Source: Streptomyces phaeolivaceus (lineage in GTDB: Bacteria; Actinomycetota; Actinomycetes; Streptomycetales; Streptomycetaceae). Taken from it: a stretch of DNA of 64,000 nucleotides. The notes under the pieces are model-generated. The model had not been told where the DNA came from and did not search any database. It saw only the letters and a program-made list of their open reading frames with translations. Each line of letters starts with the position of its first letter. The first letter of the stretch is position 1. Location of the stretch: the NCBI RefSeq assembly GCF_009184865.1, contig NZ_CP045096.1:5022001-5086000 (forward strand), given 5' to 3'. Positions 35,854-44,938 of this stretch are shown here, piece after piece. Made by a program: the position numbers and the translations under genes.

Positions 35854-37104
35854 GTGAAGAACAGGACGTTGTGGCGTGTAGTTGACAACGAGAGTGGTAG
35901 CCAGTCCATCGTCAGCACGCCCTCCGAGGCGGTCGCGTTCGTCAACAGCCGGTTCGACACCTATGACGACGACGAGCCGTTCAGCATCACCGAGGTCGGT
36001 CCTCTCCTTCCGAAGCCGCTCGGGGTCATCACCGCATGGGCCGCCGAGAAGGACGGCGAGCGAACCGACGGGCGTACTGCCCCGATCACCATCAGGCCGG
36101 TTGAGACGGGCAACGCCAACGAGTGCGATGACGTCGTGCTCTGGGGCGACGTGTACGTCTCCTGGGACCACGACACGTACACCGTCGAGGAGCCGGACAG
36201 CTCCGAGTACAGCGAGGCTTACAGCGCAGCCGAGTTGAGCGCGATCCTCGACGAGTACGCCGACGACTACGAGTACGCGCCTGAAGGGCCTGAAGGGCCC
36301 GACAGCCACAGGTGGCCGAAACCGGAAGAGTTGATCACCTACGGCGCCCAGGAGTGCGCCAAGCGGTTCGGGCACCTCGACGACGACGCCCTGCTGTGGC
36401 TCGCTGCCACCCGCATCACGCTCGCCGTGTGGCGCAACACACCCGTCGAGAACTGGCATGCCGGGAAGAGTCCGCTCCACGACGGCACAATGATGCGGAT
36501 CAACACGGCAACCACCCGACTCGTGCGCTCGATGCTGTCGTTCGACCATGTCGACTGGATCGGTCTCGGTCTCGCGATCGTCAACCCGTCCCGGGTTCTA
36601 CCGACCGGGCAGTCTGTTCTCGAGCTCGGGCTGGCCTGCCACAACCCTGACGACCCGGCACACGAGGTTGATCCGCGCGTAGAACTCGCGGGGATGGCAC
36701 AGGTCGCGATCTCATGGGGGCGAAGGTACTGCCTTAGCGAGAAGGAGTTCGGCCTGCGAACCCTGATCGAATCCTTCTGCGCGTCCGACAACGGCTGGTT
36801 CGGAGCACCGAGTTGGGGGCGCATCGTCGATCGGTTCCTTACGGCTGTCGACGACCGGGAGAATGCGCACTGGCGCATACACCGGGACAAGCCTTGGTTC
36901 GACGAGTGGTTCACCAACCGGCCGGCCGACATTGCGGACACCACGGAATTTCGTCGGCTGCTCCTTGCCGGGCCCGACCTGCTGTCCGAGGAGGCCGCCG
37001 AATGGTGCGTGGATGGCGCCATCCGCTACGTCTGCCAGGACGACCACTCGAACGACTGCTGGCGGTGCGGTATCCCGCTGGCAACGGAGTCCCCCAACGA
37101 GTGA
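35854..37104 (+). CDS. Uncharacterised 416-residue acidic protein
   Basis: GTG 35854 has GGAGAG about five bases upstream. The N-terminal ~130 residues are acidic and rich in Asp, Glu and Tyr. The remainder is Trp-rich and mainly helical, containing SEYSEAYSAAELSAILDEYA. A CWRCG pair close to the C terminus could bind metal with other ligands, but no full zinc motif is seen. There is no signal peptide or membrane segment. I recognise no family. It is divergent from the immunity-type operon and convergent with the 104-residue gene, within the accessory block, and its third-position GC is lower than in core genes. Confidence 0.65.
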   Translation: MKNRTLWRVVDNESGSQSIVSTPSEAVAFVNSRFDTYDDDEPFSITEVGPLLPKPLGVITAWAAEKDGERTDGRTAPITIRPVETGNANECDDVVLWGDVYVSWDHDTYTVEEPDSSEYSEAYSAAELSAILDEYADDYEYAPEGPEGPDSHRWPKPEELITYGAQECAKRFGHLDDDALLWLAATRITLAVWRNTPVENWHAGKSPLHDGTMMRINTATTRLVRSMLSFDHVDWIGLGLAIVNPSRVLPTGQSVLELGLACHNPDDPAHEVDPRVELAGMAQVAISWGRRYCLSEKEFGLRTLIESFCASDNGWFGAPSWGRIVDRFLTAVDDRENAHWRIHRDKPWFDEWFTNRPADIADTTEFRRLLLAGPDLLSEEAAEWCVDGAIRYVCQDDHSNDCWRCGIPLATESPNE

Positions 37105-37154
37105 ATGTGTGCGTTTCCCCGGCGTGCGGGAGGTTCTGATCAGCTGGTCAGGAG

Positions 37155-37469
37155 TCAGGCCGGCCGAGCTGAGATCTGTCGGCGGGCCGTGTCCCAGACC
37201 TCCTCGAACTCCTCGGAGGTGAGCTGCTCCGGATCATGCCCTTGCCACTCTGAGACGGGTAGCTCAGCTGTGATGCCGAACCTGTTGTCGTACTCGTCGA
37301 GGAGGCCCGCGTCCTGGGCCTGCTGCCATTCGTCGAGGGAGGCCGCTGCGATCGGCGTCAGTTCAGGGCCCTGGAGTTCGATCTGCCGGGTCACCCAGCC
37401 TTGGGCGTTCACCTCGAAGTAGAACCAGACGTCTTCCTCGTCCCAGTAGCAGCGCATCCACGTTGTCAC
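37155..37469 (-). CDS. Small conserved streptomycete protein, 104 residues
   Basis: The acidic protein has MRCYWDEEDVWFYFEVNAQG, then VTRQIELQGPELTPIAAASL and a C-terminal ARRQISARP. I have seen near-identical small proteins in streptomycete accessory regions but know no function; the beta-rich start suggests an immunity-like fold, which is speculation. GTG 37469 overlaps the stop of the split helix-turn-helix gene (GTGA), so both were once coupled. The longer frame to 37499 lies within that gene. Confidence 0.65.
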   Translation of the reverse strand: MTTWMRCYWDEEDVWFYFEVNAQGWVTRQIELQGPELTPIAAASLDEWQQAQDAGLLDEYDNRFGITAELPVSEWQGHDPEQLTSEEFEEVWDTARRQISARPA

Positions 37470-38273
37470 GAGTCCATGATGGGGCCTCCCGTGCGGCACT
37501 CTGTCGGCGGTGTCGGGCTCTGTTCTGGCCTTCCGCCTGGCCTGTGCTTCACCAGGTCGTCGAGTTCTTCGGCGTTGAGTCGTTCGAGGGCTTTCAAGAC
37601 CTGCTTCCCAAGGCCAGTCGGCTGCAGCGGGCGCCCGTTTTCGAAGGGGTCCAGTAGGGGCCCTCCAAGGTCATGTTCCAGGCGACGGATCTGAATGGCC
37701 AACGTGTCCTCGCCGCACCCGATCTGGTTCGCGGCGGAGCGCAGAGTCCGGTGTTCGACCGCTTGAGCGAAACGGAGGAGCCGTTCGCAGGAGTAGGCGC
37801 TGGTCATGGCGGGCCTGAGGAAAGCGGGGGCCGCTTCTGCAAGGCGGGCTGTGCGAAGCGCGACCCCGTGGCTTGCCCCTCCGGAGGAGCGCATGGGGAT
37901 GCGGTGGAGACGGGCCCAGGTGCACATCGTGGCCTTGCTGACGCCTCGTTCCTGGGCGAGTTCGGACAAGGGCCGACGTTGAATGACGTACTCCTCCAAC
38001 AGCCAGTCGCGCTCGACCATCTCGTGACGTGGCCGGCCGCCAGCGGGACGGAGAGCGATGCCGTACTCCAACGCGAGAGCAGTGAGCGTGCCCCGGCTGA
38101 ACCCCGTCAGCTCCGAAATCTCCTGGAGCGACAGGCGTTTTTGCCGATAGAGGCGGCTGAACTCTCCCGCGGACAGCACTTGCCGGGCAGCGTGTTTGGA
38201 GGGGGCCGCGATCCGCGTCTGAGGTGCGGGGTTCTCTTCCAGCACGTGACGAACGGCGTCGTAGGTGCTGCCG

Positions 38274-39734
38274 CAGGGCCCCGGCGAGTGCCTGGATAGT
38301 CCGGTTTGATCATGTGATGCCGTAGAGGGCGAGGACGCGGGGTCGCTCGGTGTGAGCTCGTCGTCCGGCGGCGGTGTTGACATAGCCGGCGAGCTTGAGC
38401 GCGCTGCGGATCAGGTCACGGAGAGCAGCGAGTACGGCGGGCGCGTTGTGGGTCCTGACCTGGGATTTGTCCTCGTTGAAGGTGACATCTCGACACCAGT
38501 GGACGGTATTTTCCACGGTCCAGTGCCCGCGAGCCCAGGACGCGATCTCGGCTGCGTTCGCTTCCTCGGCGGGCAGGTCGGTGATGGCGTAGACGGTCTC
38601 GCTGGACCATTTTTTCGCGCCGTAGAGACGGCGACGGCGCTGGATCCGCAGGACCTGGGCCGCGTGCGGGAACAGCAGGCCCGCGACGGTGACGACCTGG
38701 ACGATCCGTTGCTCGTGACGGCCGTGGCCACGGCCGTCGTCGCGGTGGATCACGGGGATGTCCTTCCAGGGCAGGGCGTGGAGTTGACGGGCCTGGCCGC
38801 GCTGGTTGTTCTTGATGGTCAGCAGGTAGTGAGCGCCGCGTTCACGCAGGTAGGTGGCGTGGTCGCGTTGGGCGTGGAGGGCGTCGGCGGTAACGACCGC
38901 TCCCGCGAGATCCGTGTCGTCGATCTGGTCGAGGAGTGGTGCGAACTCGGGGATTTCGTTGGTCTTCGCGCCGATCTCGCGGGAGGCGAGCGTGACACCG
39001 TCGCCGTGCCGGACGGCGGACAGGACGAAGACCCGGCTGCCGTCCGGTCGCTTCGCGCCGCGCAGACACTTGCCGTCCACCGCGATCGCCCGCCGCCGCA
39101 GCCGTACCGGTTCGGCACGGGCGGCCGCCCGGTGGGCCCGGCGCTGTTCACGCTCGGTGCCACCGTCGGGCATCACCGGCTCCGGCCGGCGGGGCTGTGC
39201 GGACAGCAGGGGCCGAAGGTAGTCGTAACCGGCCGCGCCGATCTCACCGGGATCGAGCCGGCCCAGGACGCTGCGCAGAGTCTTCTCGCTCGGCACCCGG
39301 TAGCGGCCGAGGAGTGGGTGGTAGGGAAGGCCGAAGGCGGCCAGTTCCTCCGGCGTCGCACGCCGGCACCACTCCGCCGCCGCGGTGATCGAGTCGTGGC
39401 CGGACGGGGTCATCGCGCAGACCACCAGGGCCAGCAGCGAGGAGAGCCGGTACCGCACTCCGCTAGCCCCTCGCGGATCGGTGACCGACTCGAACTCGGC
39501 GACCAGGCAGCGGACTTGCTCCTTGGCAGCACCCTCGCCGAGAGCTTCCAGGCAGGGCGCATGAGGCACGGGGACAGCGACAGGAGATGATGGAGGAACG
39601 AACACGGCACCTTCGTGGATCTTGCAGCGTAGAGAACTCCATGATCCACAGGTGCCGTGTTCACCTGCTTCCGGGGCCCACTACCGAGATCAACACCCCA
39701 GGCCGGGACGATCCAGGCACTCGCCGGGGCCCTG
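38274..39734. mobile_element. ISAs1-family insertion sequence, complete
   Basis: The 1461-bp element has terminal inverted repeats CAGGGCCCCGGCGAGTGCCT (followed by GGAT) at 38274 and its complement ending at 39734. It is flanked by the exact 10-bp duplication GGTGCTGCCG (38264-38273 and 39735-39744). One transposase gene fills it. The perfect duplication shows simple, fairly recent insertion. Confidence 0.93.
38310..39605 (-). CDS. ISAs1-family transposase
   Basis: The 431-residue protein shows the family's DUF4338-like N terminus with DPRGASGVRYRLSSLLAL. The DDE-type catalytic region follows: AVDGKCLRGAKRPDGS (first Asp), VTADALHAQRDHA (second Asp), and the GHWTVENTVHWCRDVTFNED segment with the Glu. 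It cuts and pastes the element through the inverted repeats at 38274 and 39734. Length is full for the family and no internal stop is present, so the transposase may be active. Its start is 106 bases from the right repeat edge. Confidence 0.92.
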   Translation of the reverse strand: MFVPPSSPVAVPVPHAPCLEALGEGAAKEQVRCLVAEFESVTDPRGASGVRYRLSSLLALVVCAMTPSGHDSITAAAEWCRRATPEELAAFGLPYHPLLGRYRVPSEKTLRSVLGRLDPGEIGAAGYDYLRPLLSAQPRRPEPVMPDGGTEREQRRAHRAAARAEPVRLRRRAIAVDGKCLRGAKRPDGSRVFVLSAVRHGDGVTLASREIGAKTNEIPEFAPLLDQIDDTDLAGAVVTADALHAQRDHATYLRERGAHYLLTIKNNQRGQARQLHALPWKDIPVIHRDDGRGHGRHEQRIVQVVTVAGLLFPHAAQVLRIQRRRRLYGAKKWSSETVYAITDLPAEEANAAEIASWARGHWTVENTVHWCRDVTFNEDKSQVRTHNAPAVLAALRDLIRSALKLAGYVNTAAGRRAHTERPRVLALYGIT

Positions 39735-40614
39735 GGTGCTGCCGAGCGTCATGACCACTCGTTCGAGTGAGGTTCTTCCGGAGCGGACCAGCTGGTGAAG
39801 CCGCCTGACATCCACCTCTTGTGGGTCAAGCCCCGGCAGATCCAGTCCTTCGAGGAGTTCAAGGGGTGGCTGCCATGAGATCGGCTCGTCAGCGATGCCG
39901 TGTCCGGCGAGGAACCTGCGGGCGACGTCCTTGAGTTCCTCTGCGATCTCGGGGGTCTGACGGGCAGGGAAGCTCCCGAGCTCGACGCGGAAGTGGGTGT
40001 CACCGGGCGCGATGGGAGTGTCGGCTTCCACCGGCAGGGAGCTGATCCGCTGGAAGAGGACGCAGCGCGCGATGCGCCATTGCCGTTCACCACCAGTGGC
40101 GATCTTCAACCGTTGGCGGATGTCAAGCCATTGCTCGTGCGGCAGGAGATTCCGGTAGTCGAGGTTGCGACGGCGTTCGTAGTCGATCGGTGTGTTGTGG
40201 TCGTCCAAGTAGCCGGCCAAGCGGTCGAGTGCTCTGTGGATGTCGGGCCAGCAGCGATCGTCCCTCAGGACTTGCAGGATCCGGGAGATGTTCACCTTGT
40301 CGGTGGCCGAGCCGAGTTGGCCAGCGGCGTCATCCCGTTCTGATCTGCTGCCGATCATGAGGAGAGCACTCGACAGAGTCGGCTGCAGGGCGGTGTGGCT
40401 GACGCCGGAGGCGGGGGTGAGGCGGATGGTCCAAGCCGGCCAGAACATGGTGGGCACTTTGTTCAGCCGCCGTGCCGTGAGCTGGCTGCCCGATGCGGGC
40501 CGGGCAGGGAACTCAGTGATCGTGCGGTATCGGAGTTGGTGGCTGGGCCGCATGGACGGGCCGAGAGCCGCGAGATGGACGGCGTGCAGGAAGGGGCTGG
40601 AGTCCTTTCCCCAG

Positions 40615-42413
40615 TGAGCGACTCTGTCGGGGATCTTGAGGACGGGCGTCACTTCCCTTGGCGCCACCACAGCGGCCGGGGTAAGTCGCGTGCGTCGAGG
40701 TACTGCTGGAATGCTGTGGGAGGGCGGGGCCGGTACGAGCTGTCGGCGGGTTCTTGAAGGCTCAGCCGCTCGATGTTGATCGCGAGTGCGGTCAGGACGT
40801 GCTGGACGTGCGTCTTGGCCAGGCCGCGGTAGCGGCACCGGCGTCCGCGGTGGCCGTCCGCGAACTCCTCGATGGTGCCCTCGGCCCCCGAGCGCCGCCT
40901 GTAGAGCCGGCGCCAGTCCGCATCCTGCTGATCGGCCCGGTTCTTGACCTGGAGTTCGTACAGGCGCCGTGTCGGGAAGTACAGGCTGCGAAACCGGCCC
41001 GGAGTGCACTTGGCCCGCTCGGGGCAGCGGCCGCACTGGCGGGCGTCGAACCGGACTGTGACCTTGGTCGGCTCGACTGTCGGCAGGTCCTGCCAGTTGC
41101 CGCTGACCTGCCCGTTGGGGCAGGTCACCTCGCGCTGGTCGAAGTCGATGATGAAGTTCTCCCGGCCGAAGCCGTCCCCTGCCCGGTGCTGCGGGGTGGT
41201 GCTGGGCGGAAGCGGCCCGATCAGGGTGACGCGGTGCAGGCGGGCGGCTTCGTCCATGCCGGCCACGGAGGTGTAGCCGCCGTCGACCAAGTGCCGATTC
41301 GGCAGTAGACGCCGTCGCCTGAGGCGGGCGTGGATGCCGGGCAGCGCCTGGCTGTCCGCGCTGGAGACGGCCGTGGCCACGTCGGTGATGATGTTGACCC
41401 GCTTGTCGTCGCAGGTCTCGGTCAGGTGCACGAGGTAGCCGGTCCAGCGTGTGTCACCGCGCATGGTGCAGCGGGCCTCGGTCTCGTACGGGGATTCGAT
41501 TCGGACTCGGGAGGGCGGCTGGCCGTCGCGTTTCGTGCGCGGCCTGAACCGCCCCTTGGCATCCACCAAGAAGTGCTGCACCAGGATCGTTCGGAGCACG
41601 TTCGCCTGCGCCGGAGCGCCGCCGGGGAACCGGGCGTCGAGACGGTACAGCAGTTCGCGGGCGTCGTTGCCCACCTGCTCCAGGCGGGCGACGGGGTGGC
41701 TGGGCTGGGAGCACAGGCGAACCGGCCGGCCGTAGCGTTGGGCCCATTCGGCGGTGACCAGCTCGTCCAGCACCTCTGGCGCGTCGCGGGCCGCCTCTTC
41801 CAGCACGGCGCGGACCGCCTCGCACGCCAGCTCCAGGCGGGTCAGCTCCCGTGCGGCGGACAGGACGTGGGTGGAGTCGGTGCGCTGCGTGACCCGCCCT
41901 TTGAGCAGGCCGGCCCGTCGGATCCGGGTGAGTGCGAGGCCCAGTAGCCGGTCGGCGCGGTCGCCTTCGGCGAGCCGGTCGCGGAAGTCGGACAGGACGC
42001 TGTGGTGGAAGCCGGGATCGTCCAGGTCCAGGCCGAGGGCGTACTTGAAGTCGATTCGGCAGCGCACTGCCTCGGCGGCCTGGCGGTCGGAGAGGTTCAT
42101 CGCGTACTGCAGCACGCAGACGGTGGCGAGTTGGGCGGGTGAGAGCCCAGGTCGGCCGTCACGCGGGTACCAGGCGGTGAAGTCCTCGTCGCTCCAGAGG
42201 CCGTCGAGGCGGTCGCGGATCCACATCGCGGTGGTGCCTTTGGGGTTGGCCGCGCGGGCAACCCGGGCGGTCAGCGGCGGGATCTCGGCTCCGGAGTGAG
42301 GCTGGAGGGACACATCGGGCTCCTGGGGAACGAGGGCGGAACGTTCCAACGAGCCTGACGCAACGTCACGATCGTTAACTGCCCATCCTCAAGATTCCCG
42401 ACAGAGTCGCTCA
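40615..42413. mobile_element. IS1182-family insertion sequence
   Basis: Inverted repeats begin TGAGCGACTCTGTCGGG at 40615 and match the complement ending at 42413 over about 30 bases with two mismatches. The 1799-bp element holds one transposase. No clear target duplication was found: the left flank is the helix-turn-helix gene remnant and the right flank is a heptamer repeat by the NHL gene. Confidence 0.88.
40649..42349 (-). CDS. IS1182-family transposase
   Basis: The 566-residue protein has the N-terminal DUF772 domain (DGRPGLSPAQLATVCVLQ, AEAVRCRIDFKYALGL). The DDE transposase domain follows, with RTDSTHVLSA, DGGYTSVAGMDE and a C-terminal RRRSGAEGTIEEFADGHRGR. Length is full. It moves the IS between 40615 and 42413. 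The reading frame is intact. Its codon use resembles the host's, so the element comes from another high-GC actinobacterium. Confidence 0.92.
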   Translation of the reverse strand: MERSALVPQEPDVSLQPHSGAEIPPLTARVARAANPKGTTAMWIRDRLDGLWSDEDFTAWYPRDGRPGLSPAQLATVCVLQYAMNLSDRQAAEAVRCRIDFKYALGLDLDDPGFHHSVLSDFRDRLAEGDRADRLLGLALTRIRRAGLLKGRVTQRTDSTHVLSAARELTRLELACEAVRAVLEEAARDAPEVLDELVTAEWAQRYGRPVRLCSQPSHPVARLEQVGNDARELLYRLDARFPGGAPAQANVLRTILVQHFLVDAKGRFRPRTKRDGQPPSRVRIESPYETEARCTMRGDTRWTGYLVHLTETCDDKRVNIITDVATAVSSADSQALPGIHARLRRRRLLPNRHLVDGGYTSVAGMDEAARLHRVTLIGPLPPSTTPQHRAGDGFGRENFIIDFDQREVTCPNGQVSGNWQDLPTVEPTKVTVRFDARQCGRCPERAKCTPGRFRSLYFPTRRLYELQVKNRADQQDADWRRLYRRRSGAEGTIEEFADGHRGRRCRYRGLAKTHVQHVLTALAINIERLSLQEPADSSYRPRPPTAFQQYLDARDLPRPLWWRQGK

Positions 42414-42441
42414 GTGGGCAGTGGGCAGTGGGCAGTGGGCG
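42414..42441. repeat. Heptamer tandem repeat GTGGGCA x4
   Basis: Four copies, the last with one base changed (GTGGGCG), start exactly at the right edge of the IS1182-type element and end three bases before the NHL gene's stop codon. Confidence 0.9.
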
Positions 42442-42444
42442 GTC

Positions 42445-44292
42445 CTAGCGGCCCTCGTCCCCCTCGTCCATTCCCGCCAGCACCAGCGGCAGCCTGTCCG
42501 TCCCGCCCTCCGTGAGCCGGACCGGCACGCCCCAGTCCTGCTGGTGGACATGGCAGGCCGGGTACGCGTTCGCCGGGTCGTCGTCGCAGGACGCCGCCAT
42601 CGCCGAGACGTGGAGGACGCCCTCGGATATGGACGGGTTCAGTTCGAGGGCGCGGGACAGGGCGGTGTCCGCGCCCTCACCCCCGAGCAGCAGTTCGGGA
42701 GGAGTGGCGGAGACCAGGAGCCGGGTCGAGGGTCCGTACCGCTCGTCCAGCTTCTGACCCGCCGGGGCCTGGAAAACGATGTCCAACCGCACGCCGCCGG
42801 GGGCGACTTCGGTGGCCGCGCGCCGTGTGCGATGGGCCACGGCCTTGACCTTCACCGTCTCCTCCGGCAGCCGCAGCCGGGTCAGCCGGTGCCGAGCGGA
42901 CTCGACCACCACGAGGTCGTCCCCGACGAGCACGGCGTCGCTCGGCTCTCTCAGGTCCGTGGCCAGTGTGGTGACCTCGGCCGTCGCCGGGTCGTAGCGG
43001 CGCAGCGCGTGGTTGTAGGTGTCGCTGATCGCCACCGAGCCGTCGGGCAGGACGGTGACACCCAACGGATGCTGGAGCAGCGCCTGTTCGGCGGCGCCGT
43101 CCCGGTGCCCGAAGTCGAAGAGGCCCGTCCCGACCGCCGTGTGGACCGCCCCGCCGAGGTCGACCCAGCGCAGCGCGGACGTCTCGGAGTCGGCGAGCCA
43201 GAGCCGGTCGGCGCCGGCGGCCAGCCCCGAGGGCTGCGCGAACCAGGCCTCGTCGCCCGGCCCGTCCACCAGCCCCTCGTTCGTCGTCCCGGCGGCGACG
43301 GCGACCGTGCAGTCCACCGGGTCGTACGTCCACAGCTGGTGGACCCCGGCCATCGCGATCCACACCTTGCCGCCGAACACCGCCACGTCCCACGGCGAGG
43401 ACAGGTCGACCTCCCAGGCGGGCCCCGAGGTGGGTGAGCCCTGCCACCACTGGCGGCCGGTGCCCGCGAGCGTCGTGACATTGCCGGTGTCCGGGTCGAG
43501 CCGGCGCAAGGTGTGGTTCACGGTGTCGGCGACGACCACGGCGCCGCCGTCCAGCAGCGCCAGTCCCTGCGGCTCGCTGAAGCGGGCGTGCTCCGCGCTG
43601 CCGTCCACGAATCCGCGCTCGCCCGAGCCGTAGTGCCGTACGACGGTCTCGCCGTCCGGTGCCAGCCGGACCAGCCGGTGCCGGGTGGTGTCGCTGACGA
43701 GGAAGTCGCCGTCCGGCAGAAGCAGCGCCTTGCCGGGGAAGCGCAGCACGGTCGGCTCGGGCTCCGGCGCCACATACGGTCCGTCGCCGCGCCGCAGCGT
43801 GCCCTTGGCGCCGTGCTCGGCCTCCAGCTCGGCGACCAGCCGCTCGATGGCGTGCGCATGCCCCTCGCCTGCGTGCTGGGCGACCACGTACCCCTCCGGG
43901 TCGATCACGACCAGCGTCGGCCAGGCCCGTACCGCGAACTGCTGCCAGGTGGCGAGCTCCGGATCGTCCAGCACCGGGTGCTCCACGCCGTACCGCTCGA
44001 CGGCGTCCACCACCGCCCCGTGCTCGGCCTCGTGCGCGAACTTCGGCGAGTGCACGCCGATGATCACCACCGTGTCCCGGTGCTTCCCCTCCAGCTCCCG
44101 CAGCTCGTCGAGGACATGCAGACAGTTGATGCAGCAGAACGTCCAGAAATCCAGCACCACTATCTTTCCCCGCAGGTCGGCGAGGGTGTACTGCTTCCCG
44201 CCCGTGTTCAGCCAGCCGCCCTGCCCGATCAGCTCGGGGGCGCGGACACGGACACGGCGGGGTGCCGGGTGCTCGGTCGTGGAATCGCTCAT
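42445..44292 (-). CDS. Thioredoxin-like protein with C-terminal NHL repeats
   Basis: The 615-residue cytosolic protein has an N-terminal thioredoxin-like/AhpC-TSA domain with FCCINC as its redox-active CxxC (near residue 53). A six-bladed NHL beta-propeller follows, with repeats such as FPGKALLLPDGDFLVSDTTR and SGLAAGADRLWLADSE. This is the bacterial counterpart of NHLRC2, of unclear redox role. Length is usual. The stop lies directly beside the IS1182-type element, so the original downstream sequence has been lost or displaced. Confidence 0.9.
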   Translation of the reverse strand: MSDSTTEHPAPRRVRVRAPELIGQGGWLNTGGKQYTLADLRGKIVVLDFWTFCCINCLHVLDELRELEGKHRDTVVIIGVHSPKFAHEAEHGAVVDAVERYGVEHPVLDDPELATWQQFAVRAWPTLVVIDPEGYVVAQHAGEGHAHAIERLVAELEAEHGAKGTLRRGDGPYVAPEPEPTVLRFPGKALLLPDGDFLVSDTTRHRLVRLAPDGETVVRHYGSGERGFVDGSAEHARFSEPQGLALLDGGAVVVADTVNHTLRRLDPDTGNVTTLAGTGRQWWQGSPTSGPAWEVDLSSPWDVAVFGGKVWIAMAGVHQLWTYDPVDCTVAVAAGTTNEGLVDGPGDEAWFAQPSGLAAGADRLWLADSETSALRWVDLGGAVHTAVGTGLFDFGHRDGAAEQALLQHPLGVTVLPDGSVAISDTYNHALRRYDPATAEVTTLATDLREPSDAVLVGDDLVVVESARHRLTRLRLPEETVKVKAVAHRTRRAATEVAPGGVRLDIVFQAPAGQKLDERYGPSTRLLVSATPPELLLGGEGADTALSRALELNPSISEGVLHVSAMAASCDDDPANAYPACHVHQQDWGVPVRLTEGGTDRLPLVLAGMDEGDEGR

Positions 44293-44332
44293 GGATCAAG
44301 CGTGCCACGTGTCGACGTCCCGCTCGCAAGCC

Positions 44333-44365
44333 TGTGGAAAACCTCGCGCACAGCCCTGTGGAAAA
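44333..44365 (-). promoter_or_regulatory. Two DnaA-box-like sequences
   Basis: TTTTCCACA occurs twice on the minus strand (44341-44333 and 44365-44357), 24 bases apart, just upstream of the thioredoxin-NHL gene. It fits the general TTWTNCACA box but not the preferred Streptomyces TTGTCCACA. Confidence 0.35.
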
Positions 44366-44399
44366 CTCTCCGGCGCCGCTGAGCGGCTGCGCCGGACGG

Positions 44400-44455
44400 C
44401 CGGTTCGGAAGCCGGACTGCCGGTTCGGAAGCCGGGTGGCCGGTTCTGACGGGCA
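44400..44455. repeat. 20-bp tandem direct repeat
   Basis: CCGGTTCGGAAGCCGG occurs at 44400-44415 and 44420-44435, and a diverged third unit begins at 44440. It lies in the 200-bp gap between divergent and convergent genes with no supported gene. Confidence 0.75.
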
Positions 44456-44491
44456 GGTCGGACGGGCAGGTCGGGCGGGCGGGTCCGGCGG

Positions 44492-44887
44492 TCAGCTCAG
44501 CGCGTGCCCCGTGGTCTCGTCCACATGGTCCGGAACCTCGTCGTGGCGGTCGCCGACCGTGCTGGTGCCCGTCGGCTCGATGACGAGGATCGCGGCGGGG
44601 ACCGGGGCGTACGGCTTGTGCTCGACGCCTCGCGGCACGGTGAAGACGGAGCCCCGCGGCAGGACGACCGTGCGTTCGCCGGCCGCCTCCCGCAGGCCGA
44701 TGTGCAGTTCCCCCTCGACGACCAGGAAGAACTCGTCCGTGCTGTCGTGGACGTGCCAGAGATGCTCGCCCTCGACCTTGGCCACGCGGATGTCGTAGTC
44801 GTTGACGGTGGTGACGATGCGGGGGCTCCACAGCGCGTCGAAGGAGGCGAGCGCCTCGGTCAGGGAAACGGGTGCCTTGGGTTCCAT
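44492..44887 (-). CDS. Cupin-domain protein
   Basis: The 131-residue single cupin has HVHDSTDEFFLVVEGELHIG with the metal-binding His residues and Glu, and LPRGSVFTVPRGVEHKPYAP. It is cytosolic; the function is not predictable from sequence. ATG 44887 is the first residue that fits the fold. It is divergent from the AraC-type gene with 51 bases between the starts, so both share one promoter region and the AraC-type protein may control it. Confidence 0.85.
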   Translation of the reverse strand: MEPKAPVSLTEALASFDALWSPRIVTTVNDYDIRVAKVEGEHLWHVHDSTDEFFLVVEGELHIGLREAAGERTVVLPRGSVFTVPRGVEHKPYAPVPAAILVIEPTGTSTVGDRHDEVPDHVDETTGHALS

Positions 44888-44938
44888 GACCTCATCGTCG
44901 GCCTGCTCACGGCACCGTACGAGTGCTAGGAATCGCAT

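Larger units (their letters stand above)
37466..40614 (-). pseudogene. Helix-turn-helix protein gene split by an ISAs1-type element and cut at its 5' end
   Basis: Two in-frame pieces belong together: 40614-39735 (starting HWGKDSSPFLHAVHLAALG) and 38273-37466. Removing the IS and one copy of the 10-bp duplication restores ...VVMTLGS|TYDAVRHVLEEN... in frame, giving about 560 residues. The C-terminal piece carries at least three helix-turn-helix segments: LSLQEISELTGFSRGTLTAL, LSELAQERGVSKATMCTWA and a LysR-like RTLRSAANQIGCGEDTLAIQ. The N terminus is lost at the IS1182-type element. The layout recalls TniQ/TnsD-like or complex regulators, without a specific match. Confidence 0.75.

Noticed and set aside
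44400..44455. Iteron-type replication origin
   Set aside because: Only two good repeats and no replication initiator gene nearby.
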